DNA of 64,000 nt from Streptomyces apocyni (GCF_009739465.1 NZ_WHOM01000035.1:24128-88127), one strand, 5' to 3'; numbered from the stretch's first letter, positions 1-8,828 are shown. The notes: a model not told the origin generated them from the sequence alone. Numbers and translations are program-made.

Positions 1-52
1 CACATCGATCCGCGCCCCACCACCGCGTACGGCTACCTCAGCTACCTCAGCG

Positions 53-1405
53 CTACTGGTCCCGGTACATCTCGGCGACCAGGAACGCCAGGTCAAGGGA
101 CTGGCTGCGGTTCAGCCGCGGGTCGCAGGCCGTCTCGTAGCGCTGGTGCAGGTCGTCGACGAAGATCTCGTCGCCGCCGCCCACGCACTCGGTGACGTCG
201 TCACCGGTGAGCTCGACATGGATGCCGCCGGGGTGCGTACCCAGCTCCTTGTGCACCTCGAAGAAGCCCTTGACCTCGTCGAGCACGTCGTCGAAGCGGC
301 GGGTCTTGTGGCCGGACGCGGCCTCGAAGGTGTTGCCGTGCATCGGGTCGGTCACCCAGACGGGTGTCGCGCCCGAAGCGGTGACCTTCTCGACCAGCGT
401 CGGCAGCTTGTCGCGGATCTTGTCCGCGCCCATCCGAACGATGAAGGTCAGCCGGCCGGGCTCCCGGTCCGGGTCCAGGCGCTCGATGTACTGCAGCGCC
501 TCCTCCGGGGTCGTGGTCGGGCCCAGCTTGATCCCGATCGGGTTGCGGATCCGGGAGGCGAACTCGATGTGCGCGCCATCCAGCTGCCGGGTGCGCTCAC
601 CCACCCACACCATGTGCCCGGAGACGTCGTACAGCTCGCCGGTACGGGAGTCCACGCGGGTCAGCGCCGACTCGTAGTCGAGCAGCAGCGCCTCGTGCGA
701 GGCGTAGAACTCGACGGTCTGGAACTCGGCCGGGTCGGTGCCGCAGGCGCGCATGAAGTTCAGCGCGTTGTCGATCTCGCGGGCCAGCTGCTCGTAGCGC
801 TGCCCGGACGGGGACGACTTCACGAAGTCCTGGTTCCAGGCATGCACCTGGCGCAGGTCGGCGTAGCCGCCGGTGGTGAAGGCGCGGACCAGGTTGAGCG
901 TCGAGGCGGACGCGTGGTACATCCGCTTCAGCCGCTCGGGGTCCGGAATCCGGGCCTTCTCGGTGAAGTCGAAGCCGTTGACGGAGTCACCGCGGTACGT
1001 CGGCAGGGTGACGCCGTCGCGGGTCTCGGTCGGCTTGGAACGGGGCTTGGAGTACTGCCCGGCGATCCGGCCCACCTTGACGACGGGAACCGAGGCGGCG
1101 TACGTCAGCACGGCGCCCATCTGGAGCAGCGTCTTCAGCTTGTTACGGATGTGGTCGGCGGAGACCCCGTCGAAGGCTTCAGCGCAGTCGCCACCCTGGA
1201 GCAGGAACGCCTCGCCTCTGGCGACGGCTCCCAACCGGGTGCGCAGCTGGTCACACTCGCCCGCGAAGACGAGCGGCGGATACGACTCGAGGTCCGCGAG
1301 TACCTCACGCAGAGCCTCGGCATCGGGGTACTCAGGCTGCTGCGCCGCGGGGAGGTCTCGCCAGGTGTTGCCACCAGCGGGGGTGGTCTTAGCGTTGACG
1401 GTCAC
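53..1405 (-). CDS. aroH: Class II 3-deoxy-D-arabino-heptulosonate 7-phosphate (DAHP) synthase
   Basis: 450 aa cytosolic enzyme that condenses phosphoenolpyruvate and erythrose 4-phosphate, the entry step of the shikimate pathway. The length and the motifs GGDCAEAF (metal-binding Cys74), KLGPTTTP, RMGADKIRDKLP and DPMHGNT are those of the plant/actinobacterial class II family, not the E. coli AroFGH type. The start is GTG at 1405. A TAATGT -10-like box lies about 8 nt upstream on the minus strand (plus 1413-1418) and there is no Shine-Dalgarno sequence, so the mRNA may be leaderless. The gene diverges from the attenuated anthranilate synthase, placing the first and a late step of tryptophan supply back to back. 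The symbol follows the S. coelicolor name as I remember it. Confidence 0.96.
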   Translation of the reverse strand: MTVNAKTTPAGGNTWRDLPAAQQPEYPDAEALREVLADLESYPPLVFAGECDQLRTRLGAVARGEAFLLQGGDCAEAFDGVSADHIRNKLKTLLQMGAVLTYAASVPVVKVGRIAGQYSKPRSKPTETRDGVTLPTYRGDSVNGFDFTEKARIPDPERLKRMYHASASTLNLVRAFTTGGYADLRQVHAWNQDFVKSSPSGQRYEQLAREIDNALNFMRACGTDPAEFQTVEFYASHEALLLDYESALTRVDSRTGELYDVSGHMVWVGERTRQLDGAHIEFASRIRNPIGIKLGPTTTPEEALQYIERLDPDREPGRLTFIVRMGADKIRDKLPTLVEKVTASGATPVWVTDPMHGNTFEAASGHKTRRFDDVLDEVKGFFEVHKELGTHPGGIHVELTGDDVTECVGGGDEIFVDDLHQRYETACDPRLNRSQSLDLAFLVAEMYRDQ

Positions 1406-1514
1406 ATCAGCAACATTACGGGGTCATGTCGCCCGTCCAGCCCTAGGCCCACCAGTTGAGACAACCCACCGCAGACCGGGCTACGGCGACGCGGGTTGCG
1501 TTAGGGTGCGGAGC

Positions 1515-1598
1515 ATGTTCGCGCAGACAGTGCAGACGGTTCAGCTGCACACGACCCTGACCTGGTGGTGGCCCGCTCATCCGGCGGCCCACTGCTGA
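1515..1598 (+). CDS. trpL: trp operon leader peptide (27 aa, three consecutive Trp codons)
   Basis: Small ORF starting MFAQTVQTVQ and containing TWWWP; the three TGG codons are at 1563-1571. It lies directly before a perfect-hairpin terminator and the anthranilate synthase gene. A TAGGGT -10-like box at 1502-1507 lies 7 nt before the ATG and no usable ribosome site is present, so it may be read from a leaderless transcript. Ribosome stalling at the Trp codons when charged tRNA-Trp is scarce would switch the downstream RNA fold. A trp attenuator of this kind has been described for an anthranilate synthase gene of Streptomyces venezuelae. Confidence 0.88.
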   Translation: MFAQTVQTVQLHTTLTWWWPAHPAAHC

Positions 1599-1652
1599 CT
1601 GCGCGTACCACCGCATCGCGAAGGCCGCCCGAGGGGCGGCCTTCTGTGTGTT
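1583..1652 (+). promoter_or_regulatory. trp transcription attenuator (antiterminator and terminator)
   Basis: The terminator is an 11-bp perfect stem, GAAGGCCGCCC at 1620-1630 and GGGCGGCCTTC at 1634-1644, with loop GAG, followed by a T/G-rich run. An alternative pairing is visible: GGCGGCC at 1583-1589, inside the end of the leader ORF, is complementary to GGCCGCC at 1623-1629 in the 5' arm of the terminator. A ribosome stalled on the Trp codons at 1563-1571 would leave 1583-1589 free to form this antiterminator. The pairing is read directly from sequence; the mechanism is inferred from classical trp attenuation. Confidence 0.85.
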
Positions 1653-1732
1653 CCGGGGCGATTCCGGACGCGGGGCCGTTCCTCCTCACACCGGCCGAAG
1701 ACAGGTTCTTCGGCCCGGAAGGAAGGAACACC

Positions 1733-3628
1733 ATGCTGATCGAGCGACTTCTGGACGACGACTGCCCACCCTTCGCCCTGCTGCGCCGCCGCACACCCGG
1801 CCGCCCGGCCGACGAGCACGACACCGTCGAGGTGCTGATCGGCGAGGTGCGCGAGGTCGAGCGGCTCGCTGACCTCCCCGACCGTGCGCTGCCGGTGCTC
1901 GCCCTGGTGCCGTTCCGGCAGATCCGGGAGCGCGGCTTCGACGTACGCGACGATGGCACCCCGCTGGCCGTCCTGGCCGCCGACGAGGTGCACACACTCC
2001 CGCTGGCCGAGGCCCTGGACCAGCTGCCCGCGCACCGGGTACGGGTCGAGGGCGGGGCCTTCGACGTGAGTGACCAGGACTACGCGCGCACCGTCCAGCG
2101 GGTGATCGACGACGAGATCGGGCGCGGCGAAGGCGCCAACTTCGTGATCCGGCGGACATACGAGGGCGAGATCCCCGGCTTTGGCCGCGCGGACGCGCTG
2201 GCCCTCTTCCGACGGCTGCTGGCCGAGGAACGGGGCGCGTACTGGACCTATGTCGTGCACACCGGCAGCCGGACGCTGGTCGGGGCCAGCCCTGAAGTGC
2301 ACGTGCGGGTGAGCGGCGGCACGGTCGTGATGAACCCGATCAGCGGTACCTACCGCTACCCGGCCGCCGGGCCCACCCCCGAGGACCTGCTCGACTTCCT
2401 CGCGGACTCCAAGGAGGTCGCGGAGCTCTCGATGGTCGTCGACGAAGAGCTGAAGATGATGTGCACCGTCGGCGACCGCGGTGGCGTCGTGGTCGGGCCA
2501 CGGCTCAAGGAGATGGCGCATCTCGCGCACACCGAGTATGAGCTGCGTGGGCGCTCCTCGCTCGACGTGCGCGAGATCCTCAAGGAGACCATGTTCGCGG
2601 CGACCGTCACCGGGTCGCCGGTGCAGAACGCCTGCCGGGTCATCGAGCGGTACGAGCCCGAGGGCCGCGGCTACTACGCGGGCGCCCTGGCGCTGATCGC
2701 CCGGGACGCGGGCGGCGCGCAGACGCTGGACTCGCCGATCCTCATCCGTACCGCCGATATCTCGGCCGACGGACGGCTACGGGTGCCGGTCGGCGCGACG
2801 CTGGTCCGCGACTCGGACCCGCGCTCCGAGGTGGCCGAGACCCATGCGAAGGCGGCGGGCGTGCTGGCGGCGCTGGGGGTACGCCCGGGGCGGGGCCGGG
2901 ACGTCGCCGCGCCGCCGGTCCTGGCGGACGACCCCCGGGTGCGCGAGGCGCTCGACTCGCGGCGCTCGCTGCTCGCGCCGTTCTGGCTGCGGATGCAGGA
3001 GCGGCCGGACACCGCCGCGCTGGGGCACGCGCTGGTGGTGGACGCCGAGGACACCTTCACGGCGATGCTGGCGCATCTGCTGCGGTCCGGTGGCCTGGAC
3101 GTCACGGTGCGGCGCTACGACGCGCCGGGGGTACGGGAGGCGGCGCTCGCCCACGCGGGCCCGGTGGTCCTCGGTCCGGGACCCGGCGACCCGTCGGACG
3201 CCACGGACCCCAAGATGCGGTTCCTGCGGACGCTCACCGCCGAGCTCGTCCGCGACCACCGGTACGGCCTGCTGGGCGTCTGCCTCGGCCATGAGCTGCT
3301 CGCCGCCGAGCTGGGCCTGGACATCGTCCGCAAGCGGGTGCCGTACCAGGGGGCGCAGGCGCGGATCGGGCTCTTCGGGCGCACCGAGACGGTCGGTTTC
3401 TACAACAGCTTCACCGCGCGCTGCGACGCGGAGGCCGCGACCGAACTGGCGGCACACGGGGTCGAGGTCAGCCGCGACGCGGCGACGGACGAGGTGCACG
3501 CACTGCGCGGCCCCGATTTCGCTGGGGTGCAGTTCCACCCGGAGTCGGTCCTCACGCTGCGCGGCGCCGGGCTGGTGCGGGAGCTGCTCGACTCGGTGAC
3601 CGGCGCCCGGCCGGTCGTACGTCCGTAA
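1733..3628 (+). CDS. trpE: Anthranilate synthase, fused TrpE-TrpG
   Basis: 631 aa single-chain anthranilate synthase converting chorismate and glutamine to anthranilate for tryptophan. The N-terminal two thirds are a TrpE-type chorismate-binding domain (NPISGTYRYP, then FAATVTGSPVQNACRVIERY). The C-terminal part is a class I glutamine amidotransferase with nucleophile Cys517 in GVCLGHEL and His602/Glu604 in GVQFHPES. The ATG at 1733 has a good GGAAGGAA site just upstream; longer in-frame starts would run through the attenuator. The fusion architecture is shared with phenazine-type and rhizobial TrpEG proteins. Tryptophan shortage should relieve the upstream attenuator. It could serve secondary metabolism, but no such cluster is nearby, so primary tryptophan synthesis is more likely. 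Confidence 0.95.
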   Translation: MLIERLLDDDCPPFALLRRRTPGRPADEHDTVEVLIGEVREVERLADLPDRALPVLALVPFRQIRERGFDVRDDGTPLAVLAADEVHTLPLAEALDQLPAHRVRVEGGAFDVSDQDYARTVQRVIDDEIGRGEGANFVIRRTYEGEIPGFGRADALALFRRLLAEERGAYWTYVVHTGSRTLVGASPEVHVRVSGGTVVMNPISGTYRYPAAGPTPEDLLDFLADSKEVAELSMVVDEELKMMCTVGDRGGVVVGPRLKEMAHLAHTEYELRGRSSLDVREILKETMFAATVTGSPVQNACRVIERYEPEGRGYYAGALALIARDAGGAQTLDSPILIRTADISADGRLRVPVGATLVRDSDPRSEVAETHAKAAGVLAALGVRPGRGRDVAAPPVLADDPRVREALDSRRSLLAPFWLRMQERPDTAALGHALVVDAEDTFTAMLAHLLRSGGLDVTVRRYDAPGVREAALAHAGPVVLGPGPGDPSDATDPKMRFLRTLTAELVRDHRYGLLGVCLGHELLAAELGLDIVRKRVPYQGAQARIGLFGRTETVGFYNSFTARCDAEAATELAAHGVEVSRDAATDEVHALRGPDFAGVQFHPESVLTLRGAGLVRELLDSVTGARPVVRP

Positions 3629-3635
3629 CCGCTCG

Positions 3636-3666
3636 GGGGGGCGGTCCGCAGGAGGGGCGCCCCCTT
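3636..3666. terminator. Probable terminator between convergent trpE and hydroxyacid dehydrogenase genes
   Basis: A GGGGGCG arm at 3637-3643 pairs with CGCCCCC at 3658-3664, followed by TT. It sits in the short gap between two convergent genes and can serve both strands. Confidence 0.5.
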
Positions 3667-3675
3667 GGCGGGCTC

Positions 3676-4686
3676 TTAGACGGGCTTGGGTGCTGCCGCC
3701 GGGGCCAGGACGTTCTCGCTGCGGCGGCCCGCCGTGTAGTCCAGCACGTTCTGGACCGTCGTGGCGATGATCTGCTGGACCGCTTCCCGCGTGTAGTACG
3801 CCTGGTGCGAGGTGACCAGGACGTTCGGGAAGGTCACCAGGCGGGCCAGCGTGTCGTCGTCGACCACTCCCAGGGAGCGGTCGACGAAGAAGAGCCCGGA
3901 CTCGGCCTCGTACACATCGAGGCCGACGCCCGTGAAGCGGCCCGCGCGCAGCTCGGCGACCAGGGCATCGGTGTCGATCAGACCGCCGCGGCTGGAGTTC
4001 ACCAGGATCGCGTCGTCCTTCATACTCCTGAGCGCGTCGCGGCCGATGAGGTGCTCGGTGTCCGGGAGCAGCGGTACGTGCAGGCTGATCAGGTCGGACT
4101 CGGCGAAGAGGCGGTCCTTGTCGACGTACTTCATTCCCAGCTCCAGGCAGGCCGGGTTCTGGACGACGTCCCAGCCGAGCAGCCTCATCCCGAAGCCGTG
4201 GGCGATCCGGGTGAACGCCTCGCCGATCTTTCCGGTGCCCAGCACGCCCACGGTACGGCCGTGCAGATCGCGGCCCATCAGGCCATGCAGCCGGAAGTCG
4301 AAGTCGCGGGTGCGCCGGGAGGCGCGGACGACACGGCGGTTGACGGCCATCGCCAGCGTCCAGGCGAACTCGGCGACCGCGTACGGCGAGTAGGACGAGA
4401 CCCGGGCAACGGTGATGCCGAGGCGCTCGGCGACCTGGAGGTCGATGTTGTTGAAGCCGGTGGAGCGCTGGGCGATCATCTGGGTGCCGCCAGCGGCCAG
4501 CGTCTGCAGGACGCGATTGCCCAGGTCGGCGTTGACACTGGTGGAGATGACCTCATAGCCCGTCGCGATGGGAGCGGTGTCCTCGGAGAGGAAGACCTCA
4601 AGGCAGCGGACGTCGTGGTGTCCCTCGAAGGCCTTCTCGATCAGCGGCCGTTCATCGGCCTGCACACCGAAAGCCAGGATCTCCAC
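3676..4686 (-). CDS. D-2-hydroxyacid dehydrogenase (LdhA-like D-lactate dehydrogenase family)
   Basis: 336 aa NAD-dependent dehydrogenase resembling fermentative D-lactate dehydrogenase LdhA. The nucleotide-binding loop GTGKIG is at residues 150-155. The family catalytic residues are present: Arg233 in NSSRGGLIDT, Glu262 in VYEAESG and His294 in SHQAYYT. The likely reaction is pyruvate to D-lactate, which would regenerate NAD under low oxygen, although 2-ketoacid specificity cannot be read from sequence. The start is GTG at 4686 with GAGGAG 5 nt upstream. It lies downstream of pfkA on the same strand, separated by a hairpin. I see no convincing Rex operator. Confidence 0.9.
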   Translation of the reverse strand: MEILAFGVQADERPLIEKAFEGHHDVRCLEVFLSEDTAPIATGYEVISTSVNADLGNRVLQTLAAGGTQMIAQRSTGFNNIDLQVAERLGITVARVSSYSPYAVAEFAWTLAMAVNRRVVRASRRTRDFDFRLHGLMGRDLHGRTVGVLGTGKIGEAFTRIAHGFGMRLLGWDVVQNPACLELGMKYVDKDRLFAESDLISLHVPLLPDTEHLIGRDALRSMKDDAILVNSSRGGLIDTDALVAELRAGRFTGVGLDVYEAESGLFFVDRSLGVVDDDTLARLVTFPNVLVTSHQAYYTREAVQQIIATTVQNVLDYTAGRRSENVLAPAAAPKPV

Positions 4687-4722
4687 GACTTCTCCTCACG
4701 CACGAGCAGGAAGAGCTGGGCC

Positions 4723-4758
4723 CCGTGGGCCGGATATGCGTGAATATACGGCCCACGG
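4723..4758 (-). terminator. Hairpin between pfkA and the hydroxyacid dehydrogenase
   Basis: A 10-bp perfect inverted repeat, CCGTGGGCCG at 4723-4732 and CGGCCCACGG at 4749-4758, with a 16-nt AT-rich loop. Its position just after the pfkA stop suggests a terminator. The lack of a T tract and its closeness to the next start leave a regulatory role possible. Confidence 0.5.
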
Positions 4759-4797
4759 CACCGCCTGGCGCGCCCCGCGCGCCCCTTGCCCGCCCGT

Positions 4798-5826
4798 TCA
4801 GCCGAAGAACACACCGACCTCCGCGTACAGCTTGGGGTCGACGGTCTTGAGCTTGGAGGTCGCCTCCGCGATCGGCACCCGTACGATGTCCGTGCCCCGC
4901 AGCGAGACCATCGTGCCGAAGGCGCCGTCACGCACCGCGTCGATCGCGTGCAGCCCGAACCGGGTGGCCAGCCAGCGGTCGAAGGCGCTGGGCGTGCCAC
5001 CGCGCTGGATGTGGCCGAGCACGGTGGTCCTGGCCTCCTTGCCGGTGCGCTTCTCGATCTCCTTGGCCAGCCACTCGCCGACGCCGGAGAGCCGCACATG
5101 CCCGAAGGAGTCCTGGGTGCCGTCCTTGAGGACCATGTCGCCGTCCTTGGGCATGGCGCCTTCGGCGACGACGACGATCGGTGCGTACGAGGCCTTGAAG
5201 CGGGAGTGCACCCAGGCGCAGACCTGCTCGACGTCGAAGCGCTGCTCGGGGATGAGGATGGCGTTGGCACCGCCCGCGAGGCCGGAGTGCAGGGCGATCC
5301 AGCCCGCGTGCCGTCCCATCACCTCGACGACCAGGACCCGCATATGGGACTCGGCCGTGGTGTGCAGCCGGTCGATGGCCTCGGTGGCGATCCCGACGGC
5401 GGTGTCGAAGCCGAAGGTGTAGTCGGTCGCGGAGAGGTCGTTGTCGATGGTCTTCGGTACGCCGACGCAGGGGACGCCGTACTCGTCGGAGAGCCGCGCG
5501 GCGACGCCGAGGGTGTCCTCGCCGCCGATCGCGATCAGGGCTTCGACCTCCTGCTTGGCGAGGTTCTCCTTGATCCGGCGGACGCCGTCCTCGGCGTTGA
5601 ACGGGTTGGTCCGCGAAGAGCCGAGGATCGTGCCGCCGCGCGGCAGGATGCCGCGTACCGCGGGGATGTCGAGCTGGACGACATCGCCCTCCAGCGGGCC
5701 GCGCCAGCCGTCTCTGAAGCCGACGAAATCGTAGGCGTACTCCTGTACGCCCTTGCGGACGATGCCCCGGATGACCGCGTTGAGCCCGGGGCAGTCGCCG
5801 CCTCCGGTCAGTACTCCGACCCGCAT
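4798..5826 (-). CDS. pfkA: 6-phosphofructokinase with pyrophosphate-type active-site residues
   Basis: 342 aa group III phosphofructokinase that phosphorylates fructose 6-phosphate to fructose 1,6-bisphosphate in glycolysis. Family motifs are intact: GVLTGGGDCPGLNAVIRG at the N-terminus, PKTIDND at 124-130 with the catalytic Asp, and MGRHAGW. The phosphoryl-donor motif reads GGEDT (101-105). ATP-dependent enzymes have Gly at position 104; here it is Asp, and Lys125 replaces the Gly of E. coli Pfk. Asp104 with Lys is the signature of PPi-dependent enzymes such as that of Amycolatopsis methanolica, so PPi may be the donor. Start ATG with AAGGGAAG upstream. S. coelicolor carries several pfkA paralogues; this matches the one next to the trp genes. 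Confidence 0.93.
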   Translation of the reverse strand: MRVGVLTGGGDCPGLNAVIRGIVRKGVQEYAYDFVGFRDGWRGPLEGDVVQLDIPAVRGILPRGGTILGSSRTNPFNAEDGVRRIKENLAKQEVEALIAIGGEDTLGVAARLSDEYGVPCVGVPKTIDNDLSATDYTFGFDTAVGIATEAIDRLHTTAESHMRVLVVEVMGRHAGWIALHSGLAGGANAILIPEQRFDVEQVCAWVHSRFKASYAPIVVVAEGAMPKDGDMVLKDGTQDSFGHVRLSGVGEWLAKEIEKRTGKEARTTVLGHIQRGGTPSAFDRWLATRFGLHAIDAVRDGAFGTMVSLRGTDIVRVPIAEATSKLKTVDPKLYAEVGVFFG

Positions 5827-5971
5827 GGAATCTTCCCTTCACCACCTGGACGTTGTGACGCTCACGCTAATGGTGATCCAGGTCACTCAAGGGGGGTCGG
5901 TACATCAATTCCGGTGAAATACGGGGGAGTTGATCAAGCGTGTTCACCCGTACGAGGGGTTACGTGGGAGG

Positions 5972-6655
5972 TTAGGCGTCGTCGAGGCCGCGCTCTATCG
6001 CGTAGCGGACGAGCTCCACGCGGTTGTGCAACTGGAGCTTGCCCAGGGTGTTCTGGACGTGGTTCTGCACGGTGCGGTGCGAGATGACCAGGCGCTCGGC
6101 GATCTGCTTGTAGCTCAGGCCCTTGGCGACCAGCCGGAGCACTTCGGTCTCGCGCTCGGTGAGTTCGGGGGCCACCGGCTGGTCCGCGGCGGCGGGGGCC
6201 GGTGTGGAGGCCAGGCGACGGTACTCGCCGAGCACCAGTCCTGCCAGCCCCGGAGTGAAGACCGGGTCGCCGACGGCGGTGCTGCGTACCGCGTCGATCA
6301 GCTCCGCGGTGGAGGCCGACTTCAGCAGATAGCCGGTGGCGCCCGACTTGACCGCCTCCAGAACGTCGGCGTGCTCGCCGCTGGCCGACAGGACCAGGAC
6401 GCGCAGGCCCGGGTTGGCCCCGACGAGTTCCTTGCACACCTGGACGCCGGGCTTGAGCGGCAGATTGAGATCGAGGACGAGGACATCGGGGTTCACGGCC
6501 CTGGCCCTGCGTACCGCCTGCTCGCCGTCGCCCGCGGTGGCCACCACCTCCAGGCCGGATTCCGCCAGGTCCCTGGCGACCGCGTCGCGCCACATCGGGT
6601 GGTCGTCGACCACCATGACCGTGATCGGCTCCCGCTGCTGGCTCATGTCCGTCAT
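5972..6655 (-). CDS. macR: NarL/LuxR-family response regulator, MacR-like
   Basis: 227 aa response regulator. The receiver domain (about 10-125) has the VVDDHP acidic pocket and phospho-acceptor Asp62 in VLVLDLNLPL. The C-terminal LuxR-type helix-turn-helix (about 165-220) includes ELTERETEVLRLVAKG and HRTVQNHVQNTLGKL. Its start overlaps the stop of the upstream kinase by 4 nt (ATGA), so the two are translationally coupled. The position after pfkA matches S. coelicolor macR, part of a system reported to control membrane proteins affecting morphology and actinorhodin. The name rests on synteny and kinase type. Confidence 0.9.
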   Translation of the reverse strand: MTDMSQQREPITVMVVDDHPMWRDAVARDLAESGLEVVATAGDGEQAVRRARAVNPDVLVLDLNLPLKPGVQVCKELVGANPGLRVLVLSASGEHADVLEAVKSGATGYLLKSASTAELIDAVRSTAVGDPVFTPGLAGLVLGEYRRLASTPAPAAADQPVAPELTERETEVLRLVAKGLSYKQIAERLVISHRTVQNHVQNTLGKLQLHNRVELVRYAIERGLDDA

Positions 6656-7872
6656 ACCTTCCCCCGTGGGACTCTCAGTTCTACTTCGGTGCCCTGGCCG
6701 GGCACCGAGATCAGCTCGGCGGTGCCTCCGATGTCCCGGAGGCGGCCGCGGATCGACAGGGCGACGCCCAGGCGGCCCTCCCCCTCGGCCTGGGCGAGCC
6801 TGCCCTCGGGGATGCCCGGGCCATCGTCCCGTACCGTCACGATCACCTCGTCCGGCCAGTCCTCGACCAGAATCCAGGCCTGGGCGTCCTCTCCGGCATG
6901 TCTGCGCACATTGTCCAGGGCGGCACTGACAGCGGCCGCCAGTTCCCTGGCTCCGGCGGGCGGGAGCAGCACCGGGGCGCCCGGCTCCGAGAGCGTCACC
7001 TGGCGGCCCGCGTGGGGCGAGAGCAGGGTGCGCAGGTCGCAGGGCCTGGCCTCGTCGTCGGCGGTGGCAGCGGCGCCGTCGGCGTGGTCGGGTTCCTCGA
7101 CCTCGCGCACCAGCGCGCCCCGCGAGACGTCGTCACAGGCGCGGGACGCGGGCACCAGACCACCGGCGACCAGCGTGCGCAGGGCGACCTCCTGCTCGCC
7201 CGCCATCCTGCCGAGCTCCGCCGCCTCGCCGCCGAGCGCGTTGCCGCGGCGCTGCACCATGGCGAGCACCTGGAGCACGCTGTCATGGATGTCGCGGGCG
7301 AGCCGCTCCCGCTCGCGGGTCGCCGCCTCGATCTCCAGGGCGCGGGCGAGGGTGAGCTCGGAGGCGCGGGCCACCTCCACCACGTAGCCGATGGCGATGG
7401 ACGCGACGCAGACCAGCAGGACGTTGTGGACGGTGTCCTTGGTGGGGGCGCCACGCTGCACGATGTTGGCGACCGCGACCAGTGAGGAGGCCAGCGCGGC
7501 CCACCGCCAGCCGCCCTTGATGGCGACGGCGAGTACGGCGCCCGCCGTCCATATGGACGGCAGCGTCGGCCCTCCCACCCGGTCGGGGGCGGCGATGGGG
7601 GTCAGCAGGATGCCGGTGAGCGCGACGGTAATGTCGGCGGTGAGGAAGCGTTTGGTGCAGCTCGCGGCGTTCGCGACCCGGGGCAGCGTGGCCAGCGTCC
7701 AGACGGCCAGCATGCCGAGGAACGCGACACCGACCCAGGGACGGCCGTACGCGTCGCGCGCGTGCAGGAAGATCGCGATCGCGTAGAGCATGGTCAGTAC
7801 GCGGTAGCCGGTGAGCGCGCGCCACAGCGGCAGCTCGACCGACATCCTCATCACACGTTCCCGCTTGGCCAT
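6652..7872 (-). CDS. macS: MacS-like sensor histidine kinase
   Basis: 406 aa membrane histidine kinase. About five hydrophobic segments fill residues 20-170, with almost no extracytoplasmic domain. The HisKA_3 dimerisation helix carries phospho-acceptor His196 in ERLARDIHDSVLQ. A C-terminal HATPase has the N-box region AALDNVRRHAG and the G-box DDGPGIPEG. The poor sensor loops suggest intramembrane or envelope-stress sensing. First gene of a two-gene unit with the response regulator. ATG start with a GGGGGAC-like site upstream. Confidence 0.9.
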   Translation of the reverse strand: MAKRERVMRMSVELPLWRALTGYRVLTMLYAIAIFLHARDAYGRPWVGVAFLGMLAVWTLATLPRVANAASCTKRFLTADITVALTGILLTPIAAPDRVGGPTLPSIWTAGAVLAVAIKGGWRWAALASSLVAVANIVQRGAPTKDTVHNVLLVCVASIAIGYVVEVARASELTLARALEIEAATRERERLARDIHDSVLQVLAMVQRRGNALGGEAAELGRMAGEQEVALRTLVAGGLVPASRACDDVSRGALVREVEEPDHADGAAATADDEARPCDLRTLLSPHAGRQVTLSEPGAPVLLPPAGARELAAAVSAALDNVRRHAGEDAQAWILVEDWPDEVIVTVRDDGPGIPEGRLAQAEGEGRLGVALSIRGRLRDIGGTAELISVPGQGTEVELRVPRGKV

Positions 7873-7943
7873 TCGTCCCCCACCCCGCGATACCGCAGGG
7901 CCCCGGCAGGTCCTGTCAGGACCCTCAGGACCCTCAGGATCCG

Positions 7944-8657
7944 TCAGGCCTTGTCGGCGTTCTGTTGCTTGGCTGCCTCGGCTATCTGACGCTTGGCGGC
8001 GGTCGCGTAGATGTCGACGTACTCCTGGCCGGAGAGCTTCATGATCTCGTACATGACCTCGTCGGTCACCGAGCGCAGGATGAAGCGGTCGTTCTCCATG
8101 CCGTGGTAGCGGCTGAAGTCCAGCGGCTTGCCGATCCTGATGCCCGGCCGCATCAGCTTGGGCCTGATCTTTCCGGGCGGCTGGATCTTCTCGGTGTCGA
8201 TCATCGCGACCGGGATCACCGGTGCGCCGGTGGCCAGTGCCACTCGCGCCAGGCCGCCGGGCTTGCCACGGTAGAGGCGGCCGTCCGGGGAGCGGGTGCC
8301 CTCGGGATAGATCCCGAACAGCTCGCCCCGCTCGATGACGTCTACGCCACTCTTGATCGCCGCCTCACCCGCGCCACGGGCTCCGGAGCGGTCCACCGGA
8401 AGCTGACCGACGCCCTTGAAGAAGGCCGCGGTGAGTTTGCCCTTCACCCCCGGAGTGGTGAAGTACTCGGCCTTGGCGATGAAGGTCACCTTGCGCGGGA
8501 GCACCGCGGGCAGGAAGAACGAGTCGGAGAACGACAGATGGTTGCTCGCGAGGATCGCCGGCCCCTCGGTGGGGATGTTCTCGAGCCCCTCCACCCAGGG
8601 CCTGAACACCGTCTTCAGGGAACCGCCGACGGTGAGCTTCATGACGCCGTAGATCAA
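7944..8657 (-). CDS. plsC: 1-acyl-sn-glycerol-3-phosphate acyltransferase
   Basis: 237 aa acyltransferase that acylates lysophosphatidic acid to phosphatidic acid at the inner membrane face. It carries the NHX4D catalytic motif NHLSFSD (His40, Asp45) and the substrate motif PEGTR (118-122). The chosen start is TTG at 8657, with AAAGG about 9 nt upstream; an alternative ATG lies 15 nt inside (plus 8641-8643). The product begins MIYGVMKL from the TTG. The gap to the upstream kinase gene contains short GGACCCTCA tandem repeats (about 7918-7940). Streptomyces have several plsC paralogues, so this may not be the only AGPAT. Confidence 0.9.
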   Translation of the reverse strand: MIYGVMKLTVGGSLKTVFRPWVEGLENIPTEGPAILASNHLSFSDSFFLPAVLPRKVTFIAKAEYFTTPGVKGKLTAAFFKGVGQLPVDRSGARGAGEAAIKSGVDVIERGELFGIYPEGTRSPDGRLYRGKPGGLARVALATGAPVIPVAMIDTEKIQPPGKIRPKLMRPGIRIGKPLDFSRYHGMENDRFILRSVTDEVMYEIMKLSGQEYVDIYATAAKRQIAEAAKQQNADKA

Positions 8658-8828
8658 CGCTTGTGCCTTTCTGTGCCGTGGCTCTGACCTTAACCCGTGC
8701 CGGGCCCGCGCTCTCTTCGTGCTCGTCGTGAGGCCCAGGTCGGACGGGGACGACCCTGGTCGGTGTCAGTCCGGTCGCGTACCGTGAACACATCCCTCTC
8801 GTCACAGCCTCACGAACAGGAGACGAAG

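Noticed and set aside
1565..1732. Upstream extension of the anthranilate synthase to 1565
   Set aside because: It overlaps the leader peptide and attenuator; ATG at 1733 has a clear ribosome site.
4687..4797. Rex operator before the hydroxyacid dehydrogenase
   Set aside because: A GTGAATA half-site is present but no matching TTCACAA half at the right spacing.
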